In this document: positions 19,101 through 63,932 of the stretch, one piece after another
Layout of the letters: the number at the start of each line of letters is the position of its first letter
Numbering within the stretch: the first letter of the stretch is position 1
Assembly: GCF_027595985.1 (NCBI RefSeq)
Contig: NC_073304.1
Coordinates: 221,378,500 to 221,442,499 of the forward strand
Direction: 5' to 3'
Length of the DNA stretch: 64,000 nucleotides
Source: Sorex araneus
Taxonomy: Eukaryota; Chordata; Mammalia; Eulipotyphla; Soricidae
The notes under the pieces: model-generated
What the model was told of the DNA's origin: nothing
Database searches by the model: none
The model's input: the letters and a program-made list of their open reading frames with translations, nothing else
Made by a program: the position numbers and the translations under genes

Positions 19101-21558
19101 GAGTGGGCCTGACTGGGTCCCCTGAAGCCTCCACCCCCAAAGGCTGAGCTTACAGGGGCAGTGGGGCAGGGGTGGGAGTTGGGGGTGGGTGGCAGCAAGG
19201 CGGCAGGCAGAACCCCTGACAGGCGCGTCCCCCAGAATAAGCAGATCTCGCCGGAGCTGTCGGCCCTGGTCGTGTACTGCTCTGCCAGCCGCCTGCGGGC
19301 CCTGTGCCCAGTCCCGGACCCTGCCCTGCCCTGCCAGGTCAGCTCTGTGTCTGAGAGCAAAGCCAGGAAGTTCAGCCGAGAGGAAGGTAGGAACGGCACC
19401 GGGCATCGGGCAGAGGTGCAGAGAAGAGGTCAGGGCGCCCGAGAGAGTGGGTGGGGGGGGGAAGGGAGCACCGCGGTTGTCCTTCAGCTGCTCATAACCT
19501 AGACACAACGCAGACAGGAGGGGTGATTTGCTGGGGTGACCCACAGAAGTGGAGGTTCAGGGTCAGAACCCTGAGCAGGCAAGGACGGAGAAGCTACAGG
19601 GGAGGAGGGGATGGGCAGGCAGTGTGCATGGGGGCAGTGGTGGCGGGCAGTGCCAGGCTGGGGGGGGTTGTCCCTGCCTCTCCAGCTCTGTCCCACCTCC
19701 CAGGGAACAGTTTCGTGAGACACAATGCCCGCCAGCTGACGCGCGTCTATCCACGGGGGACACGCGTGAACTCCGCCAACTACAACCCCCAGGAGTTGTG
19801 GAACTCAGGCTGTCAGCTGGGTGAGCCAGGTGTGGGGAGCGGTGGGGGGCCTGGGGGGGCCACACAGTGGTGGGGCCACACAGCCCCAGTGGGACACTTC
19901 TGCGTGAACAAAGGTCAGCAGTGGAGATGGTGACAGGTAGATGCATTTGATCCTGAGAGTTTGTCTGATTTTATTGTTTGGTTTTACTGGGGTTTGGCTA
20001 CACCCAAAGTGCTCCAGAGACCCAGGCCTCTGGTGCATGGAGCTTCTGGCCTCTCCTGAGTTTTATGAAGGAATTAATTTAAAACCTGCTCCCCAGGTCC
20101 CCCTCCTGCCATCCTGCTTCCTGGCACAGCACCCTGGTGCCTTCAGTCACAGGCCCGGGGGTAGGGCTGCCCAGGGATGCAGGAGTGGTGGTTCCCTGGG
20201 CCCGTGGCCTCTGCAGGCTTCCTGGAGGAGGCCTGGCCATGAGGGAGTGATGGTCATGGCTCTCACCATCAGGCCCTGGGCAGGAGTCTACAGCTGTCAT
20301 AGTAGGACTAGGGTGCAGGAACCCGGGCACTGAGTCACAAGGGACCCTGTTTTGCCCCCAGTGGCCCTGAACTTCCAGACTCCGGGCTACGAGATGGACC
20401 TCAATGCCGGTCGCTTCCTGGTCAACGGGAAGTGTGGCTACGTCCTGAAACCCCCCTACCTGCGGCAGCCCGACTCCACATTTGACCCTGAGAGCCCGGG
20501 CCCCCCCACAACGACGCTCAGCGTCCAGGTGGGCCCGGGACCGAGCTCTGGGGCGGGAACAGGGCTGGTCCTGAGACGGAAGGGCAGGCCCGTGTCTAAG
20601 CCCCGGGCCGGGGGTGGGCGGCAAGAGGCCTGAGACATCCCTGCACCCCAGGTGCTGACGGCCCAGCAGCTGCCCAAGCTGAAAGAGAAACCCAGTTCCA
20701 TCGTAGACCCCCTGGTGCGCATTGAGATCCACGGAGTTCCCGCGGACCGTGCCCAGAAGGAGACGGACTACGTGCTCAACAACGGTGGGGGCGCGGCTCT
20801 GCAGAGGGAGGACGGGCGGGCGGGCTGGGGGCGGGCCTAGCAGGGAAGGGAAGGCGTGGCCTGCCGGGGAGGGGCGGGGCCTGCAGGGAAGGGATGGATG
20901 GGGGCGGCCCTGCCAGCCAGGACGAGAAGAGCTGGACCTAAAGGGCCGAGACTTGGTCTTCCGGAAAACCTTGTTGGGGGCGGGGCCTGCAGGGGAGGGC
21001 TGGGTAGGGAGCGGGACCTAAGGGAAGAGCCGAATTGGGGGTGGGGCCTGCAGGGGAGAGCTGAATAGGGGGCGGGGCCCGCAGGGAGGGCTGAGTGATG
21101 AGACGGAGCCTGTGGGAAGAGTCGGAGGGGGCGTGGCCGCGGAAGGCTGAGTGATGGGGCGGGAGGGGCGGGGCCTGAGTGATGGAGTGGGGCCTGGGAA
21201 CCCAGCGGCCCTGACCGCGAGCCCGCACCCCAGGCTTCAACCCGCGCTGGGAACAGACACTGATGTTCCTGCTGCGGGCGCCCGAGCTGGCACTGGTGCG
21301 CTTCGTGGTGGAGGACTACGACGCTACCTCCCCCAACGACTTTGTGGGCCAGTTCACGGTGCCGCTCTGCAGCCTGAAGCAAGGTGGGTGGCGGCTGGGC
21401 GGGGGCTGGGCGGATGCGGGCTCCCCCACAGGGTGCCCCGGGAGCGAGCCTGACCCGCACCGCCTACAGGGTACCGCCACATCCACCTGCTGTCCAAGGA
21501 CGGGTCGTCCCTGAGCCCCGCCACGCTCTTTGTCCACATCAGCGTTCTGCGCTCCTGA
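7051..21558 (+). CDS. PLCD3: Phospholipase C delta-3, 15 coding exons, 774 aa
   Basis: Coding exons: 7051-7195, 15034-15195, 15291-15519, 15697-15826, 16445-16673, 16834-17035, 17238-17382, 17852-18004, 18976-19098, 19236-19386, 19704-19820, 20362-20528, 20652-20784, 21234-21383, 21470-21558. Hydrolyses phosphatidylinositol 4,5-bisphosphate to IP3 and diacylglycerol at membranes, with calcium. Order: PH domain about 55-165, EF-hands about 175-300, X barrel half about 320-465, an acidic linker (REEEDEEEE), Y half about 510-630, C2 about 650-774. By alignment with the PLC-delta1 active site, His346, Asn347, Glu376, Asp378, His391 and Glu425 are all present ([26 protein letters not shown]). The length is close to the human protein. 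All introns are GT-AG except the one after 15519, which is AT-AC. There is no internal stop. Intron 1 is by far the longest. The gene is divergent from ACBD4 and converges on NMT1. Confidence 0.96.
7205..7420. repeat. G-rich minisatellite in PLCD3 intron 1
   Basis: Imperfect tandem units built around GGGCGGGGACAGGGA and GGGGACAGAGA. Related blocks recur near 7264, 7322 and 7389, a spacing of about 58-67 bases. Confidence 0.7.
9328..9490 (+). mobile_element. SOR-type SINE
   Basis: Head GGGGCCAAAGCAGTAG, B box GGTTCGATCCC, and a tail of CAAAACGAGACAAAAAAG. Moderately diverged, with a short internal deletion. Confidence 0.85.
9859..10046 (-). mobile_element. SOR-type SINE with target-site duplication
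   Basis: Reversed near-consensus copy with a T tract plus (GTT)n. Flanked by TCCTGCCCTTGTCTT on both sides (near 9846 and 10047). Confidence 0.92.
11811..11995 (-). mobile_element. SOR-type SINE with target-site duplication
   Basis: Reversed, almost consensus. Flanked by TCCTGGGTGCTTT on both sides. Young insertion in PLCD3 intron 1. Confidence 0.92.
13868..14455 (-). mobile_element. Cluster of three reversed SINEs
   Basis: Old copies at about 13868-14025, 14121-14305 and 14337-14455, all reversed. The last is shortened. They lie in tandem with an A-rich spacer at 14309-14333. Confidence 0.75.
15034..15195 (+). CDS. PLCD3: PLCD3 exon 2 (PH domain)
   Basis: Acceptor CCGCAG. Encodes [20 protein letters not shown] and [15 protein letters not shown], the first PH-domain strands with the basic phosphoinositide-binding loop. 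Donor GTGAGC, phase 1. Confidence 0.95.
15291..15519 (+). CDS. PLCD3: PLCD3 exon 3 (end of PH domain)
   Basis: Encodes [20 protein letters not shown] and [20 protein letters not shown]. Ends RERLD plus CA of a split His codon, immediately before the U12-type donor ATATCC. Confidence 0.94.
15520..15696 (+). other. PLCD3: U12-type AT-AC intron of PLCD3
   Basis: The only frame-preserving junction between exons 3 and 4 joins CA|C into the His of LDHWIYSYLH. This makes the intron begin ATATCCTGG and end CCACAC. A branch-site-like TCCTGAGC lies with its A at 15686, 10 bases from the end. All three elements fit the minor (U12) spliceosome. A long G run fills much of its first 70 bases. Confidence 0.88.
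15697..15826 (+). CDS. PLCD3: PLCD3 exon 4 (EF-hand)
   Basis: Follows an AC acceptor. Encodes [20 protein letters not shown] and [18 protein letters not shown], the first EF-hand with ligands [10 protein letters not shown]. Donor GTGGGC, phase 0. Confidence 0.95.
16445..16673 (+). CDS. PLCD3: PLCD3 exon 5 (EF-hands)
   Basis: Encodes [20 protein letters not shown] and [20 protein letters not shown], further EF-hand units. Donor GTGGGG, phase 1. Confidence 0.95.
16834..17035 (+). CDS. PLCD3: PLCD3 exon 6 (catalytic X, His346)
   Basis: Acceptor TCTCCAG. Encodes [20 protein letters not shown] and [17 protein letters not shown], with catalytic His346 and Asn347. Donor GTACCC, phase 2. Confidence 0.95.
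17238..17382 (+). CDS. PLCD3: PLCD3 exon 7 (catalytic X)
   Basis: Encodes [20 protein letters not shown] and [20 protein letters not shown]. Carries calcium ligands Glu376 and Asp378 and catalytic His391. Donor GTGAGC, phase 0. Confidence 0.95.
17459..17620 (+). mobile_element. SOR-type SINE in PLCD3 intron 7
   Basis: Diverged plus-strand copy ending GATGTGGCCCCAAC. It lies just outside the left boundary of the segment that is duplicated in NMT1 intron 1. Confidence 0.82.
17679..18806 (+). repeat. Source segment of the PLCD3/NMT1 inverted duplication
   Basis: The end of intron 7, all of exon 8 and about 800 bases of intron 8. It aligns in reverse orientation to 46741-47852. Confidence 0.9.
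17852..18004 (+). CDS. PLCD3: PLCD3 exon 8 (catalytic X, Glu425)
   Basis: A 153-bp phase 0-0 exon encoding [19 protein letters not shown] and [20 protein letters not shown], with calcium ligand Glu425. Its near-identical inverted copy lies at 47530-47682 in NMT1 intron 1. Confidence 0.95.
18976..19098 (+). CDS. PLCD3: PLCD3 exon 9 (acidic X-Y linker)
   Basis: Encodes [20 protein letters not shown] and then the acidic [15 protein letters not shown]. This is the autoinhibitory X-Y linker of PLC enzymes. Donor GTGAGT. Confidence 0.93.
19236..19386 (+). CDS. PLCD3: PLCD3 exon 10 (Y half)
   Basis: Encodes [20 protein letters not shown], then [18 protein letters not shown]. Donor GTAGGA, phase 1. 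Confidence 0.94.
19704..19820 (+). CDS. PLCD3: PLCD3 exon 11 (Y half)
   Basis: Encodes [20 protein letters not shown] and [18 protein letters not shown], the Y-half substrate-binding segment (RVYP, SNYxPQ-like). Donor GTGAGC, phase 1. Confidence 0.95.
20362..20528 (+). CDS. PLCD3: PLCD3 exon 12 (Y half to C2)
   Basis: Encodes [20 protein letters not shown] and [20 protein letters not shown], the end of the barrel. Donor GTGGGC, phase 0. Confidence 0.95.
20652..20784 (+). CDS. PLCD3: PLCD3 exon 13 (C2)
   Basis: Encodes [20 protein letters not shown] and [20 protein letters not shown], the first strands of the C2 domain. Donor GTGGGG, phase 1. Confidence 0.95.
20800..21210 (+). repeat. GC-box minisatellite in PLCD3 intron 13
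   Basis: Tandem imperfect units of roughly 30-50 bases with the core GGGCGGGGCCTGCAGGG followed by AGGGCTGAGT. Nearly fills the intron between exons 13 and 14. Confidence 0.75.
21234..21383 (+). CDS. PLCD3: PLCD3 exon 14 (C2)
   Basis: Encodes [20 protein letters not shown] and [20 protein letters not shown], the C2 core. Donor GTGGGT, phase 1. Confidence 0.95.
21470..21558 (+). CDS. PLCD3: PLCD3 terminal exon 15
   Basis: Encodes [20 protein letters not shown] and FVHISVLRS, then TGA at 21556-21558. It is the last C2 strand. Confidence 0.94.
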
Positions 21559-22041
21559 GGGCCGGCTGCCCCCTGTGGATCTGGGGGTGCCAGACGCATC
21601 CGCCTCCAGGACCCCGGCCTCTGGGCCGGCGTCAGACCACTCTGCCCGCATGCCAGTCCCCTCCCGAAGTGCAGGGGGTCAGCAGAGAGCAAGTTGGCTG
21701 GAGGGGCGCAGCTCCTCGTGATGTCTCAGCCCCTGCCCCTGCTTCTAGGGGGTCTCAGCCCCTCCCGAAGTTGTTACCCCTTTGCCTGGGTATGAACTAC
21801 CCCAAATGTCCCCATACCCATCTCCCCTGCCCCGCCCCTCTGGATACCCTTCTCAGCCCTGGGGAAACCCAGCAGCAGGTCTGCGAACATGGGGGCAGCC
21901 GGGTTCTCTGTCCTGGCCCCCAATTCAGGCCCCCGAGAGGTTCCCCCACCCCCCCCACCCCAAAGCAGGCCTGCACTTGTCTGAAGCCCAGTGCTTACAC
22001 AGTGGGTCACCACAGGTGGCACTGGGCAGATGTTCTTTTAA

Positions 22042-22047
22042 AGTAAA
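22042..22047 (+). terminator. PLCD3: Possible PLCD3 poly(A) signal
   Basis: AGTAAA, a known variant hexamer, about 485 bases after the stop, followed by a T/GT-rich stretch. No canonical AATAAA occurs before the repeat-derived one at 22856-22861. Confidence 0.35.
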
Positions 22048-22709
22048 TCTATGATTCGTCAACAGTCAAGTTTTGATTCGTGTACTTTCTATGTACCAGG
22101 GGCTGCAGGGGACTCTCCCAGGTGAAAGGGACTGAGTGGAACAGGCGTATCCAGCCATAGCCCTGGAGCGCTGGGGTACTGGGCCCTGTGCTTAGCCCAC
22201 TGCTGGCCTCAGGGACCTCACTCAGAGTCCCCTCTCCAGGCCCAGCAGGAGACATCTGCTAACACAGTCCTGCAGATGGTGCTTCTCCTTTGCTAGCTTC
22301 CGGAGGTGCTGCTCTGGGCTTCCCTGTGGAGCCTGGCATCGGTGCCAGCTCAGGGCTGAGGCTGACCTGGTACAGTTCCGTTGGGGAGTGGCAGGCTGGG
22401 AAAAGACTGCAGGAAGCCATGGCCCCCCTTGGCCCATGCAACGAGCACTCTCTGCCACGGCCCAGGAGAGCCTGCACACAGGGAAGGGTGGGTGGAAGCC
22501 AGGGGTCTAAAAGTCGGTACCAGGACTGCAGCCAGGGTGGGGGAACATGAAGGCCCCAAGAATGGGGCCGAGGAGCAGGGCACTTGCCTCCCATGCGGCC
22601 AATCTGGGTTCAATCTCTAGCATCCCATACTGTCTCCCAGCACCGCCAGGAGTGATCCCTGGGCACTGCCAGGTGTGACCCAAGGCCAAAACCAAGCAAA
22701 AAGAACTGG

Positions 22710-22870
22710 AGTGAGTTGGGGGTGGCTTGAAGGGGTGGGAGGGAAACTGGGGACACTGATGGGAAATTACACTGGTGAAGGGACGGGTGTTGGAACATTG
22801 TCTGACCGAAACACAATCATGGACAATTTTGTAATGCTCGATCTCACGTTAATTCAATAAATAAAAAAAA
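22710..22870 (+). mobile_element. L1-like retrotransposon 3' end
   Basis: Contains GGTGGGAGGGAAACTGGGGA, GGGTGTTGGAACATTG and a terminal AATAAATAAAAA. Homologous to copies at 44155-44460, 44938-45060 (reverse) and 58540-58925. The G-rich tract followed by a poly(A) end resembles an L1 3' UTR; assignment to L1 is inference. Confidence 0.65.
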
Positions 22871-23420
22871 CTGGGGCAAGCAGGGGGCCCCCGTGGGGAG
22901 CAGGCCCCAGGTCACACCCTCCCGGGCTGACTAAGGGGGTGCAGGAAGGCAGAGGCTGCAGGGACATGTCCTGAGGTCTGGCTGGGGAGACAGGAGCTTG
23001 GGTCTGTCTAGGCGGGTCCCAGAGTTCACTGGCGGCAGCTCAGAGTTCAAGTTCTCTGGAAGGCGCCGGGGTGCCCATGTGCTTTGGAAGAGAAGCCAGG
23101 CTCAGTCTCTCGGGAGCTCAAGAGTGATGCAGCGCCTCAGAGCCCTGCAGAGGCCGGGAGGGGCGGCCCTGGGCTTGCTCTGCTCCTGACACGCAGCCAG
23201 TGCGGTCAGGTCCAGGTGAGTGGGTGAGGCTGGGACAGGGGGCAGGCGGGGGGCTGCTGGAGCACTGGTTTGCCTTCAAGGCAGCCTTGTCCAAGGAAAC
23301 TCTGCAAATGTCACCCCAGTGCTGTGGCCCTGTTCCCTCAGCGACAGGCACTGCTGACACGACCTCATGGGGACCCCCCCAAGCAGACACACCAAAAGGG
23401 TAGTGAGTTGAGCTGCTTCC

Positions 23421-23426
23421 TTTATT
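23421..23426 (-). terminator. NMT1: NMT1 distal poly(A) signal
   Basis: AATAAA on the minus strand (CTAATAAAGGAAG), about 2.36 kb after the stop codon. Confidence 0.6.
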
Positions 23427-25468
23427 AGGAACAGTGCATGTCTCCAGCAGAACAACGCAGGTGGCATTTCCTCCCCCCTCCCCCAGAAATGGATGCCCCT
23501 CCCACAGCCCAGAAAAAAGCCAAGACAGAAAGGTGACGACCCCCAGTTCCTGAGGCGACACCCCCTGCCAGCTCCGGCGTGCCAAGACTGCACCCCAAAC
23601 GGTCCTGTCCCATCTCCTGGGACCGGCTGCCTGCAGGCCAGGCCGCGAGGCCCCTTGACCCGGACTCCATCCCGCCTGGCATTCTCTTTGGGCGGCTCCA
23701 TGCTGGTCATCTTCAGGCCGACTCGGGAGCTCGGGCCTTCAGACCACAGGTCCATCAGTCTCTTGGGAAATTCGCCTACAGACAGGAGCCAGCCGAGCCC
23801 GTGTTCACAGCTTGGAGACATGGACGCCCGAGTCAGTGTGTGCACAGTGGCTCTGCCTGGCAGGTGGGGAGCCAAGGGTGTAGCCCCAAGCTGCCTCCTT
23901 GCTTCGCTCAATCCTTCATGGCTTCTCGGGCGGGCTGTGGGTGGGGCGAGGCAGATGGGAAGCAATGGTTCTCCAGGCTCCCGCACTGAGTCCCAACACG
24001 GCAGACAAGGGCTGTGGCACAGTGACGGGCGGGTCATGTGATTTCAGAGACCACGGGCCCTTCTAGAAGTTTCTTCCAGAGCAGCCACTGAGGCCTGTTC
24101 CCCTTCCACGATGTAGGTCACTTAAGTAAAGCTCACATTAGGAGGTTGTGCACCCCAAACTTCAGAGGCAGCTCAGGCTGGGACGTGGCGCTCTCTGTTT
24201 CTCCACGTCGTGGGGTGCTGCCCAGCTGAGCTGCCGGGGAATGTGGGTGCCGGTGCCTGGCGTCCCCGGGGCCTCTCTGACTGCTGTGAGCGCAGTGCGC
24301 ATCTTGCCAAGAATAGCAGCTTCTTTGGTCTGGGTGTCCTGGAGTGCAGGTCAAGGGCTGGCCATGCCTGTTGCTGCCCGCAGCTCACAGCACAGGACGG
24401 GGGAGGCCTCAAGGCCTCAGTGGAAAGGCCGGCGCCAGAGTGGGGGGCACTCTTGCAGGTGACACCACCCCTGTCCCTTGCGCTCAGGGTAGAGCCAAGT
24501 GAGCCTCTGGCCAACCCCACCAGAACCCAGCTGGGACCCAGCCTGTGGGCCATGGGGCTTGGCTGCCGTCTGCAAGAGTGGGCTGAGTGAGTGGGGCGGC
24601 CTCCTTCCCCTGCCAGGGACCCTCACAGGGGCAGGTCCTGCCGGCCACCCGCTTCCTTTCTCTCGGGGCCGCCAAGTCCATACAAACCTGGGTGTGAGAG
24701 GGCACGGGGCTCCGCCACCACCAGCGCTCCAAGTGGCGCCAGCACGTCTGTTCCGTGGCTGAGTCGGGGCCGGGAAGGAGCTCAGCAGGAAATGGCCGAT
24801 GGGCTGGAAGGCACAGGCTGGGGGCTGCAGCTGAAGGGTCGGGGGCCGGCCCCACGCCTCCTGTGCCCCGCACCCCCGGGGGCTTCAGGGTGCTGCTCTC
24901 AGCTTGAATGGGAACCAGTGGGTCTTCACGAGCACCCCGATGCTACAGGGAGGTCCAAGGTCCCCTTCCGACTGCCAGCCACCCCCGGCTCCTCTACAGA
25001 GCCCTTGCACGTGGCTGGCAACGAGACTCCCCTCAGAGCAGGCCCCCGTGCATGGCGAGGCTCGCTAGGAGAGACCCGTCTCTGCGGGTGAGCTCTTCCC
25101 ACTGCGTAAGGCAGAAGTGGCCGGGCCCTCCCTGCAGGCCCCCTGCACCTGCTGGGGGTGGGGCCTGACCCCCGCCGAGCTCAGTGCAAGCCCTCCACCT
25201 CGCCTGCCTTCCCGAAGCCGGTCACTGCAGTCGACTCAGAAAACCAGGCAAGGGTCCCCGCATCCTCTTTCTCCTGCTCCCCCGCAAGCCGAGCCTGCTT
25301 CTCGCGCCAACCAACCGTGGTGCCAAGCCGGCGTGTCTGGCACTGTCCTCAGATTCTGATTTTGAGGAAGGATCTGGAGTCAGTTTTTCATTAGAGACCA
25401 AACATCCTTTGTACACTTGGAACAGGAAAGATATTTAAAATATTTATATATATATAATATATATACTT

Positions 25469-25474
25469 TTTATT
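25469..25474 (-). terminator. NMT1: Possible NMT1 proximal poly(A) signal
   Basis: AATAAA on the minus strand about 310 bases after the stop, followed by a TA-rich tract. Could give a short 3' UTR isoform. Confidence 0.4.
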
Positions 25475-25785
25475 ATTCACCCGTTAACTCCATAATATGC
25501 CAATCGCGGGCCAGTTTTCAGCAGTTACATTCCCTTGATCATGCCTGCAGAAGGATGTGATTAATTGGAAAACAGGGAGACCAGAGACCCGGCCAGCGGT
25601 GACAGCACGCGGCCCGTGCCACTGCAATGCCACTGGCAATTCAGCGGCGGTTTGGTAAAGCCGGTTCCGTTCTGCTCCCTTTGCCAGGGATTCTCACGTC
25701 TGTGAAAATTGGACCAACAAGTGGTGGGTTCCATTTCCTGGTTTGAGTTCTCAGTGGCTTTGTCCAGAATCTCACGGGCGGCTGG

Positions 25786-61306
<35,521 letters not shown>

Positions 61307-61347
61307 TCACTAACAGTGACTCCTCCCCGAGACTTGGGCCGAGACCG

Positions 61348-61364
61348 ACTACAATACCCAGAAG
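61348..61364 (+). promoter_or_regulatory. ZNF143/STAF-like site
   Basis: ACTACAATACCCAGAAG closely fits the ACTACAATTCCCAGMAKGC-type ZNF143 promoter motif. Confidence 0.65.
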
Positions 61365-61500
61365 CCCCAAGGGCAGCCCGTCTCGGGCGGAGGGGCCGAC
61401 GCTACCCGGAAGCCCAGGGTGCTCGGCCGCGGTGAGAGCAAAGAAGGGCCGCAAGGGTGGCCGGGGCGACCCTGGGAGGCCCCGGGGAGCGCGTGGGCTG

Positions 61501-61516
61501 CTGGGAGTTGTAGTTC
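61501..61516 (-). promoter_or_regulatory. Second ZNF143/STAF-like site
   Basis: The minus strand reads GAACTACAACTCCCAG, a good match to the same motif. A weaker ACTACAAACCCC lies at 61276-61288 (minus). Confidence 0.6.
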
Positions 61517-61519
61517 GGG

Positions 61520-61643
61520 CCGCTCTAGGTTCTCGGACGTGGAGACTCCCCAAATCCCAGGTTTGCCCTCCGCCTGCCCTTGCTAGTGCCGGGCCGCAGG
61601 GGAGCCGTTATCGGCTGCCGTTAAGGACCGTTACCATTCCCGG
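61520..61643 (+). other. DCAKD: Probable noncoding first exon of DCAKD
   Basis: Divergent from NMT1, as DCAKD is in human. A strong donor (CGG|GTGAGTAGG) lies at 61644. The exon start is a guess. No DCAKD coding sequence was found before the window ends, so the identity rests on synteny. Confidence 0.4.
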
Positions 61644-62544
61644 GTGAGTAGGAGCCGGCTTGAAGCCTGCGGGTGCGACCCACCGAGAGCCCGAATGCGT
61701 CAGGCCGTGGAGGGACTTTCCTGCAGGAGGTCGGGTTCGCTCCTCGTCGCCCACCGCACTCGGAACCTTGGGCATCTCCTGGTGCTTCAGGGCCTCGTGG
61801 GTGTCAGTGGGTTGCGGCGTGCGGAGCACCGAGCCTCCGGGGCCGGCTGCTCCGGCCAACCCGGTCAGCTCTGGGGCCTTCTGGTACCGGTGTCCGCGCG
61901 CCGCTTCCGGCCACGCGGACCCTCCCGGTACGGGGCAGCCCCGCACACCGCTCCCTCACGAGCACACGCACTTGCAGGCAGCACGTCTCCTCCAACCCGT
62001 CGACAAAATGCGGGTGCACCGTTTCACGCAAAAGATGTGTCACACAGGGACATAGCTGACAAAGTATATAAACATCAGCCGGGTGCACAGTCACAGGACC
62101 ATCTGTCTGTAAATCCTGATTGTGGGGACCAGAGCGACCAGGGGTAAGGCGCTTGCGTTGCGGGTTGCCAAATCCCAGGTTCGATCCCCAGCACATAGGG
62201 TTCACTGGGTCCCGCCGGAGAGTGACCCCTGGGCACAGAACCAAGAGTAAGCCCCGAGCAACGTTTGGTGTGGCCCCCAAACAAACAACCAATAAAAAGA
62301 ATTATGACATTCTAGACCGGAGTGATAGTACAACTGGTACGGTGCTTGCCTTACCCTGACCCTCGTTTAATTCCTGGCACTACATACACTCCCTTGGGCG
62401 CTGCCAGCCCTGATCCCAAGCACAGAACCAGGAGTGAGACCGGAATATGCTGCGTGTGGCCCCTCAAAACCAAAAAAAAAAAAAAAAAATGCTTGGCTGT
62501 GTCTGTTCTTAAGGTCCTCTGAATTCTTTACCACTATAAAAGTT

Positions 62545-62730
62545 TCCTTTGACTGGAGTGATAGTATAGTGGGTAGGGCGTTTGCCACTTGCATGCAGCC
62601 AACCCGGGTTCAATCCCCAGCATCCCGTATGATCCCCCAAGCACTGCCAGGAGTGATTCCTGGATGCAGAGCCAGGAGTGACCCCTGAGCATCGCTGGAT
62701 GTGACCCAAAAAAGCAAAAAATAATATAAA
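62545..62730 (+). mobile_element. SOR-type SINE
   Basis: Head GACTGGAGTGATAGTATAG, B box GGGTTCAATCCCC, tail GATGTGACCCAAAAAAGC. The clearest of five plus-strand SINEs at this end. Confidence 0.9.
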
Positions 62731-63747
62731 TAAACAAAAGTCCCCTTGTCTGTTCCCATTCTCCCCAAGGAACATGGATGGGTCTGAGAAGGTAATGAGA
62801 ACATCCTGATGTAGGTCTTTGCCAGGGCCACGCACCTCAGTTCATGGGGGCTCATTCCCGCGACAGAACAGTTTCATGGAAGGGAGCAAAGACACAGTTC
62901 CCATTCTTCAGGATGACTCATATGGGTTCGGTTGTGGAAGGGCAGGTTCTTACCTGACAGTTCCATCTGAAAGGAAACAAAACAAGTAAAGCAGAACTAA
63001 CTGGGCCAGGGGAGTGGGTCAGTGGTGGAGTGCTTGCCTGACATGTGTGAGGCTCTGGGTTCGATTCCCAGGACCACAGGGTCACCCCAAGCTCTGAGCT
63101 GGGAGTAGCCCCTGAGCCCAGGTATGAGCCAAAATCCTGAAACAATACAAACAATACAAACTCTTCCTTTCTATATCACTAGTAAAGAGAGAAGCAGATC
63201 ATATAATCCCTGATCATTCCCATTTGGGACATTGGAAAATGAAGACATACTCTGGCTCCTATTGAGAACAATCTATCACATCGGTCTCCCCAGGGCCAGG
63301 ACCATTGTCAGCACTGTCATCTATTGTGTAGGGTAAGGGGGTGGAACATCAGAGATAATAAAGCCCTGGGGCCGGAGCTTCAATATACCGGGTAGGGCGT
63401 TTGCCTTGCATGGGGCCGACCCGGTTTGATCTCCGGCACCCCACATGGTCTCTTGAGCACTGTCAGCAGTTATCTCTGAGTGAAGAGCCAGGAGTAAGCC
63501 CAGAGCATCGCTGGGTACGGCCCCAAAACAAGATCAGAAAGCCCAAGTTTGTTAGAGGATTTAGCTTTTCTGTTTCCCCTATTGTAGCTCATGTGACTCT
63601 GCTGAGTAGCGAGGGAAGGGAACTTGGAGAAAATGTGTTTGCGAATCTTTTTCTTTAAGGTACAGTGATGTTTAGTTGTAGAGCTTGGCCCATAATTGAA
63701 TCTGTGTCCAATATTTGGATGCCCAACTCTTTATTCTTTCCTCACAG

Positions 63748-63932
63748 AGTGGCAGAGGTTGAATGAAGATGAACAAAATGTAGCTGAGGAAGCATGATGG
63801 GAGGGAGTGGAGGCGCTGGTTTCTGTGGACCCCCCAGTTCTTGCCGTTGAAAGTTTACATAAGACTCTACCATGTCCTTCACCTCGTGCTAAGCGGTTCT
63901 TGCTCGGCGGAGACCCTTTCCAGCAGGCAATG
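63748..63932 (+). other. Possible second 5' UTR exon of DCAKD
   Basis: Begins after a good acceptor (TTCTTTCCTCACAG). The downstream donor is unclear and there is no long open frame. Could equally be unspliced intron. Confidence 0.2.

Larger units (their letters stand above)
21559..23420. other. PLCD3 3' UTR and convergent gap to NMT1
   Basis: Contains the PLCD3 3' UTR, an old plus-strand SINE (22563-22695), an L1-like 3' end (22710-22870) and unique GC-rich sequence. No coding exon was seen between the two tail-to-tail genes. Confidence 0.7.
23405..25785 (-). other. NMT1: NMT1 3' UTR
   Basis: About 2.4 kb with no splice-compatible reading frame and no clear SINE, from the stop codon to the distal poly(A) signal. 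Its near-absence of SINEs contrasts with the flanking sequence and supports mature-mRNA status. Contains an AT microsatellite near 25440-25466. Confidence 0.65.

Noticed and set aside
20079-20732. Minus-strand open frame across PLCD3 exons 12 and 13
   Set aside because: Antisense to coding exons; the sense frame matches PLCD3 exactly.
22856-22861. AATAAA as the PLCD3 poly(A) signal
   Set aside because: It belongs to the terminal A-rich end of an L1-like repeat 1.3 kb after the stop. It could be used, but nothing in the sequence favours it.
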